From contig CAJPFG010000005.1 of the NCBI GenBank assembly GCA_905339235.1, positions 1 to 64,000 of the forward strand: a stretch of DNA of 64,000 bases. Direction: 5' to 3'. The stretch is from Phycisphaerales bacterium. Lineage in GTDB: Bacteria; Planctomycetota; Phycisphaerae; Phycisphaerales; UBA1924. Below the pieces are notes generated by a model. The model worked only from the letters and a program-made list of their open reading frames with translations, was not told the origin of the DNA and did no database searches. The position numbers were made by a program, and so were the translations under genes. Shown here one piece after another: positions 16,841 through 27,630 of the stretch; the first letter of the stretch is position 1, and the number at the start of each line of letters is the position of its first letter.

Positions 16841-17320
16841 TTAGGTATCAAAACCGGTTGAGATCCAGACGGGCGGCCTTGGATTCACATCCGCCGCGGT
16901 GACTGACAGCCACTCTGCGTGCTGGGATGGACGTACGTCGCAAGACTTCAGCGAAGCGAGTGGGACCCAGTCGAACGCGATCTTGGGCTCCAGGCTGGGG
17001 ACGGGATTTGGGCCCGTGCCGGGAGGATTCGGTGGGCCGACGTGTTCCACGTGAAACACCACGTTGAATTCATGCCGCAGGCGCCCGGCTTGCCGAAACA
17101 CATTCTCGTGGATCAAGGCGCACGCAAGAACGCGTACCGACAGGCCGGTCTCTTCCAGGAACTCGCGGCGAAGCGCGGCCTGGGCTGACTCGCCGAAATC
17201 GACATGGCCACCAGGCAGGTACGAGTAGCCGCCCTTCAGAGAGCGGCAAAGGAGCACGTGTTCCTCGTGGAACAGAATGCCGCGTGCGATGATCTCGATT
17301 TCGAGGGATTCTTCCGTCAT
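16841..17320 (-). CDS. Nudix hydrolase
   Basis: A 159-residue protein with a complete Nudix box near residues 38-60: GGHVDFGESAQAALRREFLE followed by ETGL, matching GX5EX7REUXEEXGU. It hydrolyses a nucleoside diphosphate linked to another moiety; the substrate is unknown. The C-terminal SLEPKIAFDWVPLASL is typical of the fold. The coding sequence contains a consensus parS site at 17043-17058, in the reading frame for NVVFHVEHV. It is convergent with the ABC ATPase across an AT-rich 31-base gap and divergent from parB. Confidence 0.9.
   Translation of the reverse strand: MTEESLEIEIIARGILFHEEHVLLCRSLKGGYSYLPGGHVDFGESAQAALRREFLEETGLSVRVLACALIHENVFRQAGRLRHEFNVVFHVEHVGPPNPPGTGPNPVPSLEPKIAFDWVPLASLKSCDVRPSQHAEWLSVTAADVNPRPPVWISTGFDT
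17043..17058. promoter_or_regulatory. parS centromere-like ParB-binding site
   Basis: TGTTCCACGTGAAACA matches the bacterial parS consensus TGTTNCACGTGAAACA at every defined position. It lies 330 bases upstream of parB, inside the Nudix gene. ParB loads on such sites as a CTP-dependent clamp and spreads. I found no second site with fewer than three mismatches in the window. Confidence 0.85.
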
Positions 17321-17388
17321 GCCTGTCGGTTCCGAGCGGAGGGCCAGCAGTGTATGTAACCTGATGATTCATCTAAAGGGAGCAGCGC

Positions 17389-18399
17389 ATGGAAGCGACA
17401 AAGAGCGGGGGGGCTGTATCGCCGAACGAAACCACCAAGCCGCGGCGATTGGGGCGCGGGCTGAGCAGCCTGTTGAACATCCCGGCGCCGGTCGACGTTC
17501 CGGCCGCGCCACATTCCCGGCTCCCAAGCGCGGCGGCCGAACTAAAATCGGCGCATCAGCAGGTTGTGGGTGACGCGTTATCGGACCTTACGCAAGTTCG
17601 GGTCGATTCCATCGTTGCGAGCCCCTTCCAGCCCCGGCAGTCCATGGACGAAGGATCGCTCCAGCGGCTGGCGGATTCCATCCGGCGATCGGGCGTATTG
17701 CAGCCCATTCTCGTACGGCCCGCGAGCGGTGGGGGGTATGAACTTGTCGCGGGTGAGCGTCGATGGCGCGCTGCGCGGTTGGCGGGCCTGGAACGGTTGC
17801 CGGCTCTGGTTCGCGAGTTGAGCGACGAGCAGGCCGCGGAGCATGCGTTGGTGGAAAACGTCCAGCGCGACGACCTGAATCCGATGGACCGGGCGTGGGC
17901 GCTCAAGAGCCTGGGAGAGCGGTTTGCGCTCTCGCATTCACAACTTGCGGAGCGGGTGGGCCTGGAACGCTCGTCGGTGGCGAACCTCATCCGGTTGACG
18001 GAGTTGGAGCCGGAGATTGCGGGGCTGATCTCGTCGGGCCGGTTGTCGGCCGGGCACGGGAAAGCGCTGTTGGGCGCACCGTCAGGATCCGGGAGAATCA
18101 CCCTTGCAAAGAAGGCGACCGATGACGAGATGAGCGTTCGGGCGTTGGAGAGGCTGATTCAGGCCGGAGGATCTCTTGGTGCGACTGCGGGAACCAAGGG
18201 GCGGTTGCCGGTCGATCCCAAGGACGAGGCGCGGCTGGCGGTGCTCGCCGATCTGCAACGTCAGATCGGGCAACAACTTGGAACCAAGGTCAGCATCGGG
18301 ACCGATCGCCGGGGAAAACGCGGCCGCATCGTGCTCGAGTTCTACGGCCTGGATCACTTTGACTCGCTGATGTCAAGGCTGGGTGTGAAGACCCATTAG
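17389..18399 (+). CDS. parB: Chromosome-partitioning protein ParB
   Basis: A 336-residue protein preceded by AAAGGGAG. It has the RLGRGLSSLL segment near the N-terminus (residues ~20-29, the ParA-interacting peptide), then SPFQPRQ and SIRRSGVLQPILVRP (ParB/Srx CTPase domain), GERRWRAARLAGL (box II, CTP binding), ENVQRDDLNPMD, and an HTH around AERVGLERSSVANLIRLTEL. The C-terminal ~60 residues form the dimerisation domain. It loads at parS near the origin and recruits SMC/MukB and ParA. parA is not adjacent, unlike the usual parAB operon; a parS site sits just upstream in the Nudix gene. Confidence 0.93.
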   Translation: MEATKSGGAVSPNETTKPRRLGRGLSSLLNIPAPVDVPAAPHSRLPSAAAELKSAHQQVVGDALSDLTQVRVDSIVASPFQPRQSMDEGSLQRLADSIRRSGVLQPILVRPASGGGYELVAGERRWRAARLAGLERLPALVRELSDEQAAEHALVENVQRDDLNPMDRAWALKSLGERFALSHSQLAERVGLERSSVANLIRLTELEPEIAGLISSGRLSAGHGKALLGAPSGSGRITLAKKATDDEMSVRALERLIQAGGSLGATAGTKGRLPVDPKDEARLAVLADLQRQIGQQLGTKVSIGTDRRGKRGRIVLEFYGLDHFDSLMSRLGVKTH

Positions 18400-18403
18400 G
18401 AAG

Positions 18404-18534
18404 GATACCGTTTGGTATCGACCAATTTTCCTTAATCGAAACTAGGTACACATCCGCTTAGATGTGTAATATCTTACTGGCCACACGAATCCGTGTGGCG
18501 GAATAGCGCCTGTCTCGGACATCAGTTCCGATGT
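18404..18534. repeat. Cluster of four small inverted repeats between parB and the HTH gene
   Basis: Within 131 bases of AT-richer intergenic DNA lie four dyads: GATACC/GGTATC (18404-18419), ACACATC/GATGTGT (18448-18467), GCCACACG/CGTGTGGC (18480-18499) and ACATC/GATGT (18519-18534). The first, with its downstream AATTTTCC, may terminate parB transcription. The others lack T runs and could be protein-binding or structured RNA elements upstream of the HTH gene. Confidence 0.6.
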
Positions 18535-18562
18535 TGCCGGGTGGTGCACACTGGAGCAAGAA

Positions 18563-18973
18563 ATGGCAAAGCGAGCAGAAGGCGGCACGGTCAGTCTGAG
18601 CGCGATTCCCGCGGCGACGTTGAAGCGCGAACTCGAACGGCGCGTGGGAAGAGCGGGGGAGTTGCGTCGTGAGCGAGATCGCCTGGTAGCGAAGATCGGA
18701 AAGATCGAATCACAGCTCCGGCAGTACGAGGCGCTGGGAATGGGCGCGCCCCGGCGCTCGGGCCCGATCGCGGTTCGCTCGGGAACGCTCGCGGCGGCGT
18801 TGCACGCGACGCTGAAGGGCAAACAGATGGGCGTGACCGAGGCGGCCGAGGCGGTGGTGAAGGACGGCTACAAGACCAAAGCCGATAACTTCCGCACCAT
18901 CGTGAACGCGTGTCTGCTCAAGCACACGGACCTGTTCACGAAGGTGGCGCGCGGGCTGTACACCGCGGCGTAA
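18563..18973 (+). CDS. Coiled-coil/HARE-HTH-like putative DNA-binding protein
   Basis: A 136-residue protein with an SD (GGAG) seven bases upstream. The N-terminal half is charged and helical (RELERRVGRAGELRRERDRL), probably a coiled coil. The C-terminal ~60 residues read GVTEAAEAVVKDGYKTKADN, then FRTIVNACLLK, then FTKVARGLYTA. This is the pattern of winged helix HARE-HTH/RpoE-delta-like domains (L...A..V...GY......F...V...L.....F.kv..G.Y). It is probably a nucleoid or transcription regulator. The specific role is not known. A strong terminator follows. Confidence 0.65.
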   Translation: MAKRAEGGTVSLSAIPAATLKRELERRVGRAGELRRERDRLVAKIGKIESQLRQYEALGMGAPRRSGPIAVRSGTLAAALHATLKGKQMGVTEAAEAVVKDGYKTKADNFRTIVNACLLKHTDLFTKVARGLYTAA

Positions 18974-19001
18974 GGGGAGCGCGGTTGCGAATGAAATCAA
19001 A

Positions 19002-19032
19002 GAGGCCGCGGGACGGATCGTCCCGCGGCCTC
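19002..19032. terminator. Long perfect hairpin, bidirectional terminator
   Basis: GAGGCCGCGGGACG (19002-19015) pairs perfectly over 14 bases with CGTCCCGCGGCCTC (19019-19032) around a 3-base loop. It sits between the convergent HTH gene (ending 18973) and the lipoprotein gene (ending 19059). No long T run follows on either strand, but the stem is very stable. Confidence 0.65.
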
Positions 19033-19058
19033 CTGTATTCTGGACCTGCACCCGGCGG

Positions 19059-19328
19059 TCAGTGCGGCATCGGGGTGAGCGAAAGCCTGGAGGGGCGCTC
19101 GTACAGGATGGCGCGGTAAGCATCGTCGCGCAGGAGCCGCCAGTTGGCGTTCTTGGTGTGGGCCTTCATGTTGCGCACGTCGGCGGGCCGCATGGTGTAG
19201 GTCTTGAGTTCGGGCGTGATGTTGCCGCGGATCGAGCGGGCCGAAGAGCCGCCCGACGAGCAACCACCCAGACCGGCGATCACGGACATGCCGGCGATAA
19301 GGCACAACGAAACGGAACGCAGCGTCAT
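19059..19328 (-). CDS. Small lipoprotein
   Basis: It encodes 89 residues. The start at 19328 has a GGAGAT ribosome-binding site and gives a lipoprotein signal (MTLRSVSLCLIAG...IAGLGGC) with the lipobox ending at Cys 28. The mature part is rich in basic residues: KTYTMRPADVRNMKAHTKN, then a WRLLRDDAYRAILYERPSRL segment. It is typical of small planctomycete lipoproteins of unknown function. It is divergent from clpB, with an inverted repeat in the gap. Confidence 0.75.
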   Translation of the reverse strand: MTLRSVSLCLIAGMSVIAGLGGCSSGGSSARSIRGNITPELKTYTMRPADVRNMKAHTKNANWRLLRDDAYRAILYERPSRLSLTPMPH

Positions 19329-19384
19329 GGCGGTATCTCCAATGCCCACGGAGGGGATGTCAGTTGTAACGGTTCGGCGCTGGG

Positions 19385-19401
19385 GCGTCAAGTTTTGACG
19401 C
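19385..19401. promoter_or_regulatory. Perfect inverted repeat in the clpB/lipoprotein divergent region
   Basis: GCGTCAA GTT TTGACGC, a 7+7 perfect dyad, lies 57 bases upstream of the lipoprotein start and 250 bases upstream of clpB. It could be an operator for either gene. It is not the CIRCE element, whose arms and spacing differ. Confidence 0.35.
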
Positions 19402-19651
19402 GATCCGGATAGGGTCACGTTCGGACCCCAAATGCGACCCGCTGCGACCATCATACCCGAAAACCCCGGGGCACGGGTACAGGCTGCCGCAGTGGCAGTG
19501 CCTTGAGGCAAGGAGGCGGGGTGAGCCTTCTCACGATACATCTGGCCAAGCGTTGGCGGGGGCTGGCGAGGGATCAGCCCCCGGCGGAAAGGACACCTTT
19601 GGCGCACCGGTTGCAACCCAGTTTCGAGGCGCGCGAGCGCAGGGAGGCACC

Positions 19652-22360
<2,709 letters not shown>

Positions 22361-22537
22361 GCGGTGCGCGACGACGCGGACGGACGGCGGCTCGCGCTTC
22401 CCGAGGGAAACGCCGGGTGAAGTCGACCCGCGGCATGGAATTGCGCCGATCCTGCAACCGTGGAGAGAACCGGGCTGTATGCTCGCGTGTGGCCGTTCTG
22501 GCCACGCTGGCGGGCTGCAGAACTGGAAGGATCGGCG

Positions 22538-24208
22538 ATGCGAACGGCGATGTGTTCGTGGACACTGGGTCTTGGGCTCTGTGCGGCCTGCACGTGCACG
22601 GCGACCGGGCAGGGGCTGCTGGTGCATGCGATGACGGGGCAGCCGGTGCCGGGGGGATCGCCGGGGGAGGTGTTCGCGACGTTTGACGGGATGTACGAAG
22701 GTAGAACGCTCCCTCGAATCGACAACGGCCACATCGCCTTTCGGACGAGGACGATAGCCGGCGAGTCGGTGCGCACGAGGATCATCGGTGGGCGATCGGG
22801 TGCTCCGATAGTTGCGTGGGGCTTCAGCGACGGAGTAGGCATCCCTGGTATCACGCCGGTGTTTTCGTACGAATCGCTGGTGCGGGTTGGGGGAGACGGC
22901 CGGGTTGCGTTCTTTGCGAGGTTCGCGGGCGAAGGTGTGACCAGCCTGAATAACGAAGCGCTGCTGACCGTTCAGGATCATTCAGTGCAGATGGTGATGC
23001 GAAAGGGTGACCAGGTACCGGGCATGACCCCGGGCAGCGTGCTTCGTCCTTACTGGCCATCCGAAAGCTGGATGGATAGCGACTACTACGGCCCCATCCG
23101 ACGCTGGTCATACTCGGGATCGGGAATCACTTCGCTTACCACATACGTCTCGAACTCGAATCAGCCGGGTTCCTACGGCTTTCTGGCCACGCTCACGGCT
23201 GATACCGACGGACTCTCGTTGCTCGCAAGAGCATACGGCACGGACCCAAACCCGCGCACGGTGATAGATGGCGGCCTGATTCACAACCCGATCAGCGTGA
23301 CGAGCATCAACGACCTGGGAACAGTGGTGTTTGGAGTAGGACTTGACATTGGCGGCGGAGCCATTGCGGCTCGAGAGGCTGGAGAGTTGAGGTTGATCCT
23401 CCGAACCGGTGAACCCGCTCCTGGGATGCCATCAACGGTCATGGCGCCTTCCGGAATTTACGCGTATTCTGGTTCGCCGACCTGGCCTGTCGGCCTGAAT
23501 AACCATGACGATGCCGCGCTCTCAGTGAGTCTCCGTGTTGGCGGCAGCACTACAGGATCTGGAGTAGTTCGAATCGGCGATGAAGGGACCCTGTTTGTCG
23601 CCAAGACAGGAGACCCAAAGCCGGGGTCTTCCGGTCAGTTCTTCACCGTCAGCGATCTTGCAGGTTCTCGGGTGCTGCTCTCGGGCAGTGGCGAGGTCGC
23701 ATTTGCGGATCAGTCCCGGCGCGGTGTTTGTGTGGGAAACGACATCAGCGACCTTCGTCTTGCCTTTGACCCTCTCTCGTCCGTCTGGCCGACCAACCTC
23801 GGCCAACCGCTGGTCATCACCGACACGATTGGCATGAACGCGTCCAACCAACTCGTGGCCGCGCTGACGTTCCCGACCTCTCCTGCGACGACTGCCGTGG
23901 CAGGGTGGGACCCGATCGCCGGGAACATCCTGATTGCATACACGGGCCAGACCATCGAGGTGCTGCCGGGAGTCTTCCGCACCATTCGCGCCATCGACCT
24001 CAACGGCATGGATGGGGTCGTCTCGGGCGGCGGCGAGGATGGGCATCCCAACTCCCTCGATGATCAGGGACGCATCGTCTTCACGGCCCACTTCACCAAC
24101 TACGAGTCGGCGGTGCTGGTGGCGACGATTCCGGCCCCGTCCGTCGGCGGGGTGCTGGCCTTGGGGGTGCTCGCGGCGGCGCGTCGGGTACGGCGCCAAC
24201 CGTCTTGA
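22538..24208 (+). CDS. Exported NxxGxxAF-repeat protein with PEP-CTERM-like anchor
   Basis: A 556-residue protein starting [13 protein letters not shown] with a signal peptide (likely cut near ATGQG). The body carries repeated blocks of the type seen in tandem-repeat NxxGxxAF proteins: [29 protein letters not shown] and [10 protein letters not shown]. Between them are [11 protein letters not shown] and [10 protein letters not shown] modules, where each AF block is followed by a G..PG turn. The C-terminus [20 protein letters not shown] is a PEP-CTERM-like sorting tail: proline motif, hydrophobic helix, arginines. Extracellular or envelope location is inferred; function is unknown. Confidence 0.8.
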   Translation: MRTAMCSWTLGLGLCAACTCTATGQGLLVHAMTGQPVPGGSPGEVFATFDGMYEGRTLPRIDNGHIAFRTRTIAGESVRTRIIGGRSGAPIVAWGFSDGVGIPGITPVFSYESLVRVGGDGRVAFFARFAGEGVTSLNNEALLTVQDHSVQMVMRKGDQVPGMTPGSVLRPYWPSESWMDSDYYGPIRRWSYSGSGITSLTTYVSNSNQPGSYGFLATLTADTDGLSLLARAYGTDPNPRTVIDGGLIHNPISVTSINDLGTVVFGVGLDIGGGAIAAREAGELRLILRTGEPAPGMPSTVMAPSGIYAYSGSPTWPVGLNNHDDAALSVSLRVGGSTTGSGVVRIGDEGTLFVAKTGDPKPGSSGQFFTVSDLAGSRVLLSGSGEVAFADQSRRGVCVGNDISDLRLAFDPLSSVWPTNLGQPLVITDTIGMNASNQLVAALTFPTSPATTAVAGWDPIAGNILIAYTGQTIEVLPGVFRTIRAIDLNGMDGVVSGGGEDGHPNSLDDQGRIVFTAHFTNYESAVLVATIPAPSVGGVLALGVLAAARRVRRQPS

Positions 24209-24239
24209 TCGCGCGGTGGCTTCGTGTAGACTGCGCGGA

Positions 24240-25124
24240 ATGCGGCTTCGTGCCTTCACTCTGATCGAACTGCTCGTCGTCATCGCGATTATCGCGGTTC
24301 TGATCGGCCTCCTGCTCCCCGCGCTCGGGGGCGCGAAACGGGCCGCCAAGACCACCAAGTGCTTCAACAACATGCACCAGTTGGTGCTGGGCTGGACCAT
24401 GTACGCCGACGCCAGCCGCGACGTGATGGTCCCGGCGCGAGCGGCCAACCTGCCCGGCGGGATGTCGAACCCGGCCAACTCGTACGAGGTGGGCAACGGG
24501 CTCAAGTACCGGCCGACGTGGATCGTCCGGCTGGGGCAGTTCGCGGGTATGTACGCGTTCGCGGAGCCGCGGACGGATTCGGACCGCCAGGACTACGAGA
24601 GCCCGGTGTTCGTGTGCCCGTTCACGCCGGATCGTTCGGACGAGCGGAACACCTCGTACGGGTACAACTACCAGTTCCTGGGCAACTCGCGGGTGACGAA
24701 CGGCAAGTTCCACAACTTCCCTGTGTACCGCTCGAAGATCGCCGCGCCCTCGAAGACGTTCGTGGCGGGCGATTCGCTGGGCACCGCGGCGGCGTTCGCG
24801 CCGTCGGCGCGCCTTCCGTACAACAACGACGGGCGGGGTGAGGCGGAGATCGGGAACGAAGCGTTCAGTATCGACCCGCCGCGGCTGACGGCGGCGGGCG
24901 ACATGGCGAGCGCGCCGTACCGCAACGGCGTGGAGGCTCGGCACGACGGGAAGGTCGTGTGCATGTTCGCGGATGCGCACGCCGGGGTGATGAGCCTCTA
25001 CGATCTTGGGTATCGCTACGCCGCGGACGGGTCGTACGGGTCGTCGGGCGGTGCAGACCCGCCGCACAACGCGTACTTCAGCGGCACGGGGTCGGACGAT
25101 GATCCGCCGCCGCTGCCGAACTGA
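24240..25124 (+). CDS. Prepilin-like (type II pseudopilin) protein
   Basis: It encodes 294 residues with the classic type IV prepilin leader [20 protein letters not shown]: a short basic leader, then F/TLIE and a hydrophobic helix ending LLLPAL. The residue before F is Ala rather than the usual Gly. The soluble part (about residues 35-294) includes [17 protein letters not shown] and a GYNYQFLGN segment, then [18 protein letters not shown] near the C-terminus, typical of the planctomycete DUF1559-type pseudopilins. Its role in pilus assembly or secretion is unknown. It follows the exported repeat protein after 31 bases. Confidence 0.88.
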   Translation: MRLRAFTLIELLVVIAIIAVLIGLLLPALGGAKRAAKTTKCFNNMHQLVLGWTMYADASRDVMVPARAANLPGGMSNPANSYEVGNGLKYRPTWIVRLGQFAGMYAFAEPRTDSDRQDYESPVFVCPFTPDRSDERNTSYGYNYQFLGNSRVTNGKFHNFPVYRSKIAAPSKTFVAGDSLGTAAAFAPSARLPYNNDGRGEAEIGNEAFSIDPPRLTAAGDMASAPYRNGVEARHDGKVVCMFADAHAGVMSLYDLGYRYAADGSYGSSGGADPPHNAYFSGTGSDDDPPPLPN

Positions 25125-25166
25125 GCGTGCGGGCGATTGTCCCTTTGGTGAGCCGGGCGCGCAGGG

Positions 25167-25829
25167 CTATTCGTCGCCCTTCCCCCTGCCCCTTCCTTCT
25201 GGGAAGGGGGGTGGGTTGGCCGCGGCTTGCCAGCGGGTTTGAAGGCTGTGGGGGACGCGCAGGTGGTCGAGCACCTTGCCGACGACGAAGTCGATGAGGT
25301 CCTGGACGCGCTTGGGGTGGAGGTAGAAGCCGGGGTTGGGGGAGCAGATCGTGGCGCCGGCGAGTGTAAGCGTCTCCATGTTGCGAATGTCGATCAGCGA
25401 GAGGGGCATCTCGCGGTGGCAGATGATGAGGGGGCGGCGCTCCTTGAGGCACACGGCCGCGGCGCGGCAGAGCAGGTTGGACCCGCTCCCGGTCGCGATG
25501 GCGCCCAGAGACGTGCTGGAGCAGGGGAGCACGACCATGCCGTCGTGGAGGAACGAGCCGGAGGCGATCACGGCGCCGACGTCCTTATTGGGGTGGATGA
25601 TCAGGCGGTGTGCGGCCTGGCCCGGGTCCTTCACGATCGCCGGCGCGAGGTCGTCCAGCGTGAGGTTCCTGACCCCCGACTCATCTTGGAGCAGGCGCCT
25701 TCCGTATTCGGTGACGACAAGATGCACCTCGTGCCCGGCCGCGAGGAGCAGTTCGAGGAGCCGCAGGGAATAGGGCGCGCCGGACGCACCCGAAACGCCG
25801 AGGACGAATCTGCGGGAGGATGGTGTCAT
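25167..25829 (-). CDS. ubiX: Flavin prenyltransferase UbiX
   Basis: A 220-residue enzyme that prenylates FMN to make the cofactor of UbiD decarboxylases. The FMN-binding N-terminus is FVLGVSGASGAPYSLRLLE. VIASGSFLHDGMVVLPCSST and LICHREMPLSLI are highly conserved in the family. The last ~15 residues (PPPFPEGRGRGKGDE) derive from a hairpin-forming GC/AG-rich element at 25189-25209 and are unlikely to belong to the fold. No ubiD gene is nearby. Confidence 0.93.
   Translation of the reverse strand: MTPSSRRFVLGVSGASGAPYSLRLLELLLAAGHEVHLVVTEYGRRLLQDESGVRNLTLDDLAPAIVKDPGQAAHRLIIHPNKDVGAVIASGSFLHDGMVVLPCSSTSLGAIATGSGSNLLCRAAAVCLKERRPLIICHREMPLSLIDIRNMETLTLAGATICSPNPGFYLHPKRVQDLIDFVVGKVLDHLRVPHSLQTRWQAAANPPPFPEGRGRGKGDE
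25189..25209. repeat. CCCCTTCC hairpin element inside the ubiX 3' end
   Basis: CCCCTTCC (25189-25196) and GGAAGGGG (25202-25209) form a perfect 8-base stem with a 5-base loop. It is read through by ubiX and probably serves as a terminator or an interspersed repeat for the convergent pair. No long T run follows. Confidence 0.45.
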
Positions 25830-25942
25830 AGTGGTTGTGGAGATCGTAGGATTTCGGTGGCATGGGAGTACCCATAGCCCGTGGCGGCGGCGAACTCCAA
25901 ACCGCGAGCATGAGGCTCGCTCGGCGAATCAGGGAAGATGAC

Positions 25943-26590
25943 ATGAACAGGATCTTCGGCGGCGTTGTGGTTCTTGGCTTGTGCGCGATCGCGGGGTGCC
26001 AGCAGTATGTCTCCTCTCCGGGCGTTCCCACGGCCCGCGGGATTCCGGAGAACCCCAACAAGCCCGCGGCGGTGTCGTGCATGGTGGAAGCCGTGCGGTA
26101 CGTGGCGACGCGGTACCCGCCCGGGGACTTCAACTACGAGGCGAGGAGCGCCAAGGAGCAGGGGGCGCTCGAGGTGCCCTACGCGATGGTGGTGAATCCG
26201 CCCCGGGGGCTGAGGCAGAGTTTCTACAAGCGGCTGGTGCGCGAGATCGGGCCGCGGTGCGAGCCGATTGCTCCGGCGAATGAAGCGGGTCCGAATCCGG
26301 TGTTTCACATCTCGCGGGTGTGGATGAGGTTTGACTCGGCGACGGTGGACGTGCTGAGACCGATGCCCGAGGTCGGGCCCGGGGCCGACGGCAAACCCGT
26401 GTACCAGATGGTGACCGTGAGGCTGGAGGGCGGGGTGGAGCCGTGGCGGGTGATCCACGCCCGGGCCTGGGCGCCGGAGGGCGTGGAGATCCCCGCGGGG
26501 TACCCGATGCCGGACGTGGAGCGGGTGGATCAGTTCCGGTGGCAGATGGAGGAGGATCAAAGGAACCCTCCCGACCGCCGCGCGTACTGA
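25943..26590 (+). CDS. Lipoprotein of unknown function
   Basis: A 215-residue protein starting MNRIFGGVVVLGLCAIAGC; the lipobox (AIAGC) ends at Cys 19. The mature part is polar with charged patches: VRYVATRYPPGDFNYEARS, then a YAMVVNPPRGLRQSFYKRLV segment, and it ends FRWQMEEDQRNPPDRRAY. I know no domain for it. It lies 114 bases after the divergent ubiX start and ahead of pyrB. Confidence 0.72.
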   Translation: MNRIFGGVVVLGLCAIAGCQQYVSSPGVPTARGIPENPNKPAAVSCMVEAVRYVATRYPPGDFNYEARSAKEQGALEVPYAMVVNPPRGLRQSFYKRLVREIGPRCEPIAPANEAGPNPVFHISRVWMRFDSATVDVLRPMPEVGPGADGKPVYQMVTVRLEGGVEPWRVIHARAWAPEGVEIPAGYPMPDVERVDQFRWQMEEDQRNPPDRRAY

Positions 26591-26625
26591 CGGAACATCC
26601 GGCGCGGGGAAGGTACACTCGCCCC

Positions 26626-27630
26626 ATGGGCAAACGCGCGGCGAAGGCGGCGGCCAGGACATCGAGGGACACCATGGGGAAAGACCTCTTGGGGCTGCAG
26701 AGTGTGCCCGCCCAGACGCTTCGCGAGTTGCTGGGCGCGACGCGTGACATTTCGGGCCGAACGGACCTGGGAGAGAGCCTGCGAGGGCGGGTCATCGCGA
26801 ACCTCTTCTTCGAGGATTCCACACGAACCAGAACGAGTTTCTCGGTCGCCTCCATGCGGCTGGGCGCGGGGGTGGTGGACCTGCTGGGCGGGATTTCGAG
26901 CGTCAGCAAGGGAGAAACGTTGATCGACACGGCCCGAAACGTCGAGGCCATGGGCGTCGCGGCGTTTGTCGTGCGGGCCAAGCAGGCGGGGAGCAGCGCG
27001 ATGATCGCCGGCGCGGTGCGGCCGCCGGTGATCAACGCGGGCGACGGGCGTCACGAGCACCCGACCCAGGGGCTGCTGGATACGTACACGCTGGCCGAGG
27101 CCAAGGGCCGGTTGGAGGACTTTGACCTCGCCGGGCTGAAGGTCGCGATCGTGGGCGACATCGCGAGTTCGAGGGTGGCGAGATCGGCGATGGCGGCGTT
27201 CACGACGCTCGGGGCCGATGTGGTGTGCGCGGGCCCGCCGGGCTTGGCGCCCAAATCGTTCGAGTCACTGGGCGTGAAGGTCGTGTCATCGCTGGACGAA
27301 GTGCTGGGCGCGATGGACGCGGTCATGATGCTGCGGATTCAGTTCGAGCGGCATGGCGAGGGAAAGACTCCGGCGCCGGCCGGTGCTGAGGCGCCCAGGG
27401 CCTCACCCATCGCGTCGGTGCGCGAGTACCGGGCGTTCTACGCCCTCACGCCCGAGCGCGCCGCCAGGATGAAGAAGGGCGCGATCGTGATGCACCCCGG
27501 GCCCATCAACCGCGGGATCGAACTGGACGAGGCCGTGGCCGACGGGCCGCGGAGCGTGATCATGCGCCAGGTGACCAACGGAGTCCTGGTGCGGATGGCG
27601 GTGCTGCGGTGGTGCCTGGGGGAGGCGTGA
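26626..27630 (+). CDS. pyrB: Aspartate carbamoyltransferase catalytic subunit
   Basis: Forms N-carbamoyl-L-aspartate from carbamoyl phosphate and aspartate, the committed pyrimidine step. It has 334 residues. The carbamoyl-phosphate loop FFEDSTRTRTSF is near residue 62 and HPTQ near 145, with MHPGPINRG near the C-terminus, all standard for PyrB. The first ~15 residues (KRAAKAAART) are a short basic extension. The stop overlaps the GTG start of the OGT gene (GTGA at 27627-27630). Confidence 0.93.
   Translation: MGKRAAKAAARTSRDTMGKDLLGLQSVPAQTLRELLGATRDISGRTDLGESLRGRVIANLFFEDSTRTRTSFSVASMRLGAGVVDLLGGISSVSKGETLIDTARNVEAMGVAAFVVRAKQAGSSAMIAGAVRPPVINAGDGRHEHPTQGLLDTYTLAEAKGRLEDFDLAGLKVAIVGDIASSRVARSAMAAFTTLGADVVCAGPPGLAPKSFESLGVKVVSSLDEVLGAMDAVMMLRIQFERHGEGKTPAPAGAEAPRASPIASVREYRAFYALTPERAARMKKGAIVMHPGPINRGIELDEAVADGPRSVIMRQVTNGVLVRMAVLRWCLGEA

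Noticed and set aside
19385-19651. CIRCE (HrcA) element upstream of clpB
   Set aside because: The dyad has a 3-base spacer and different arms; CIRCE has 9-base arms and a 9-base spacer.
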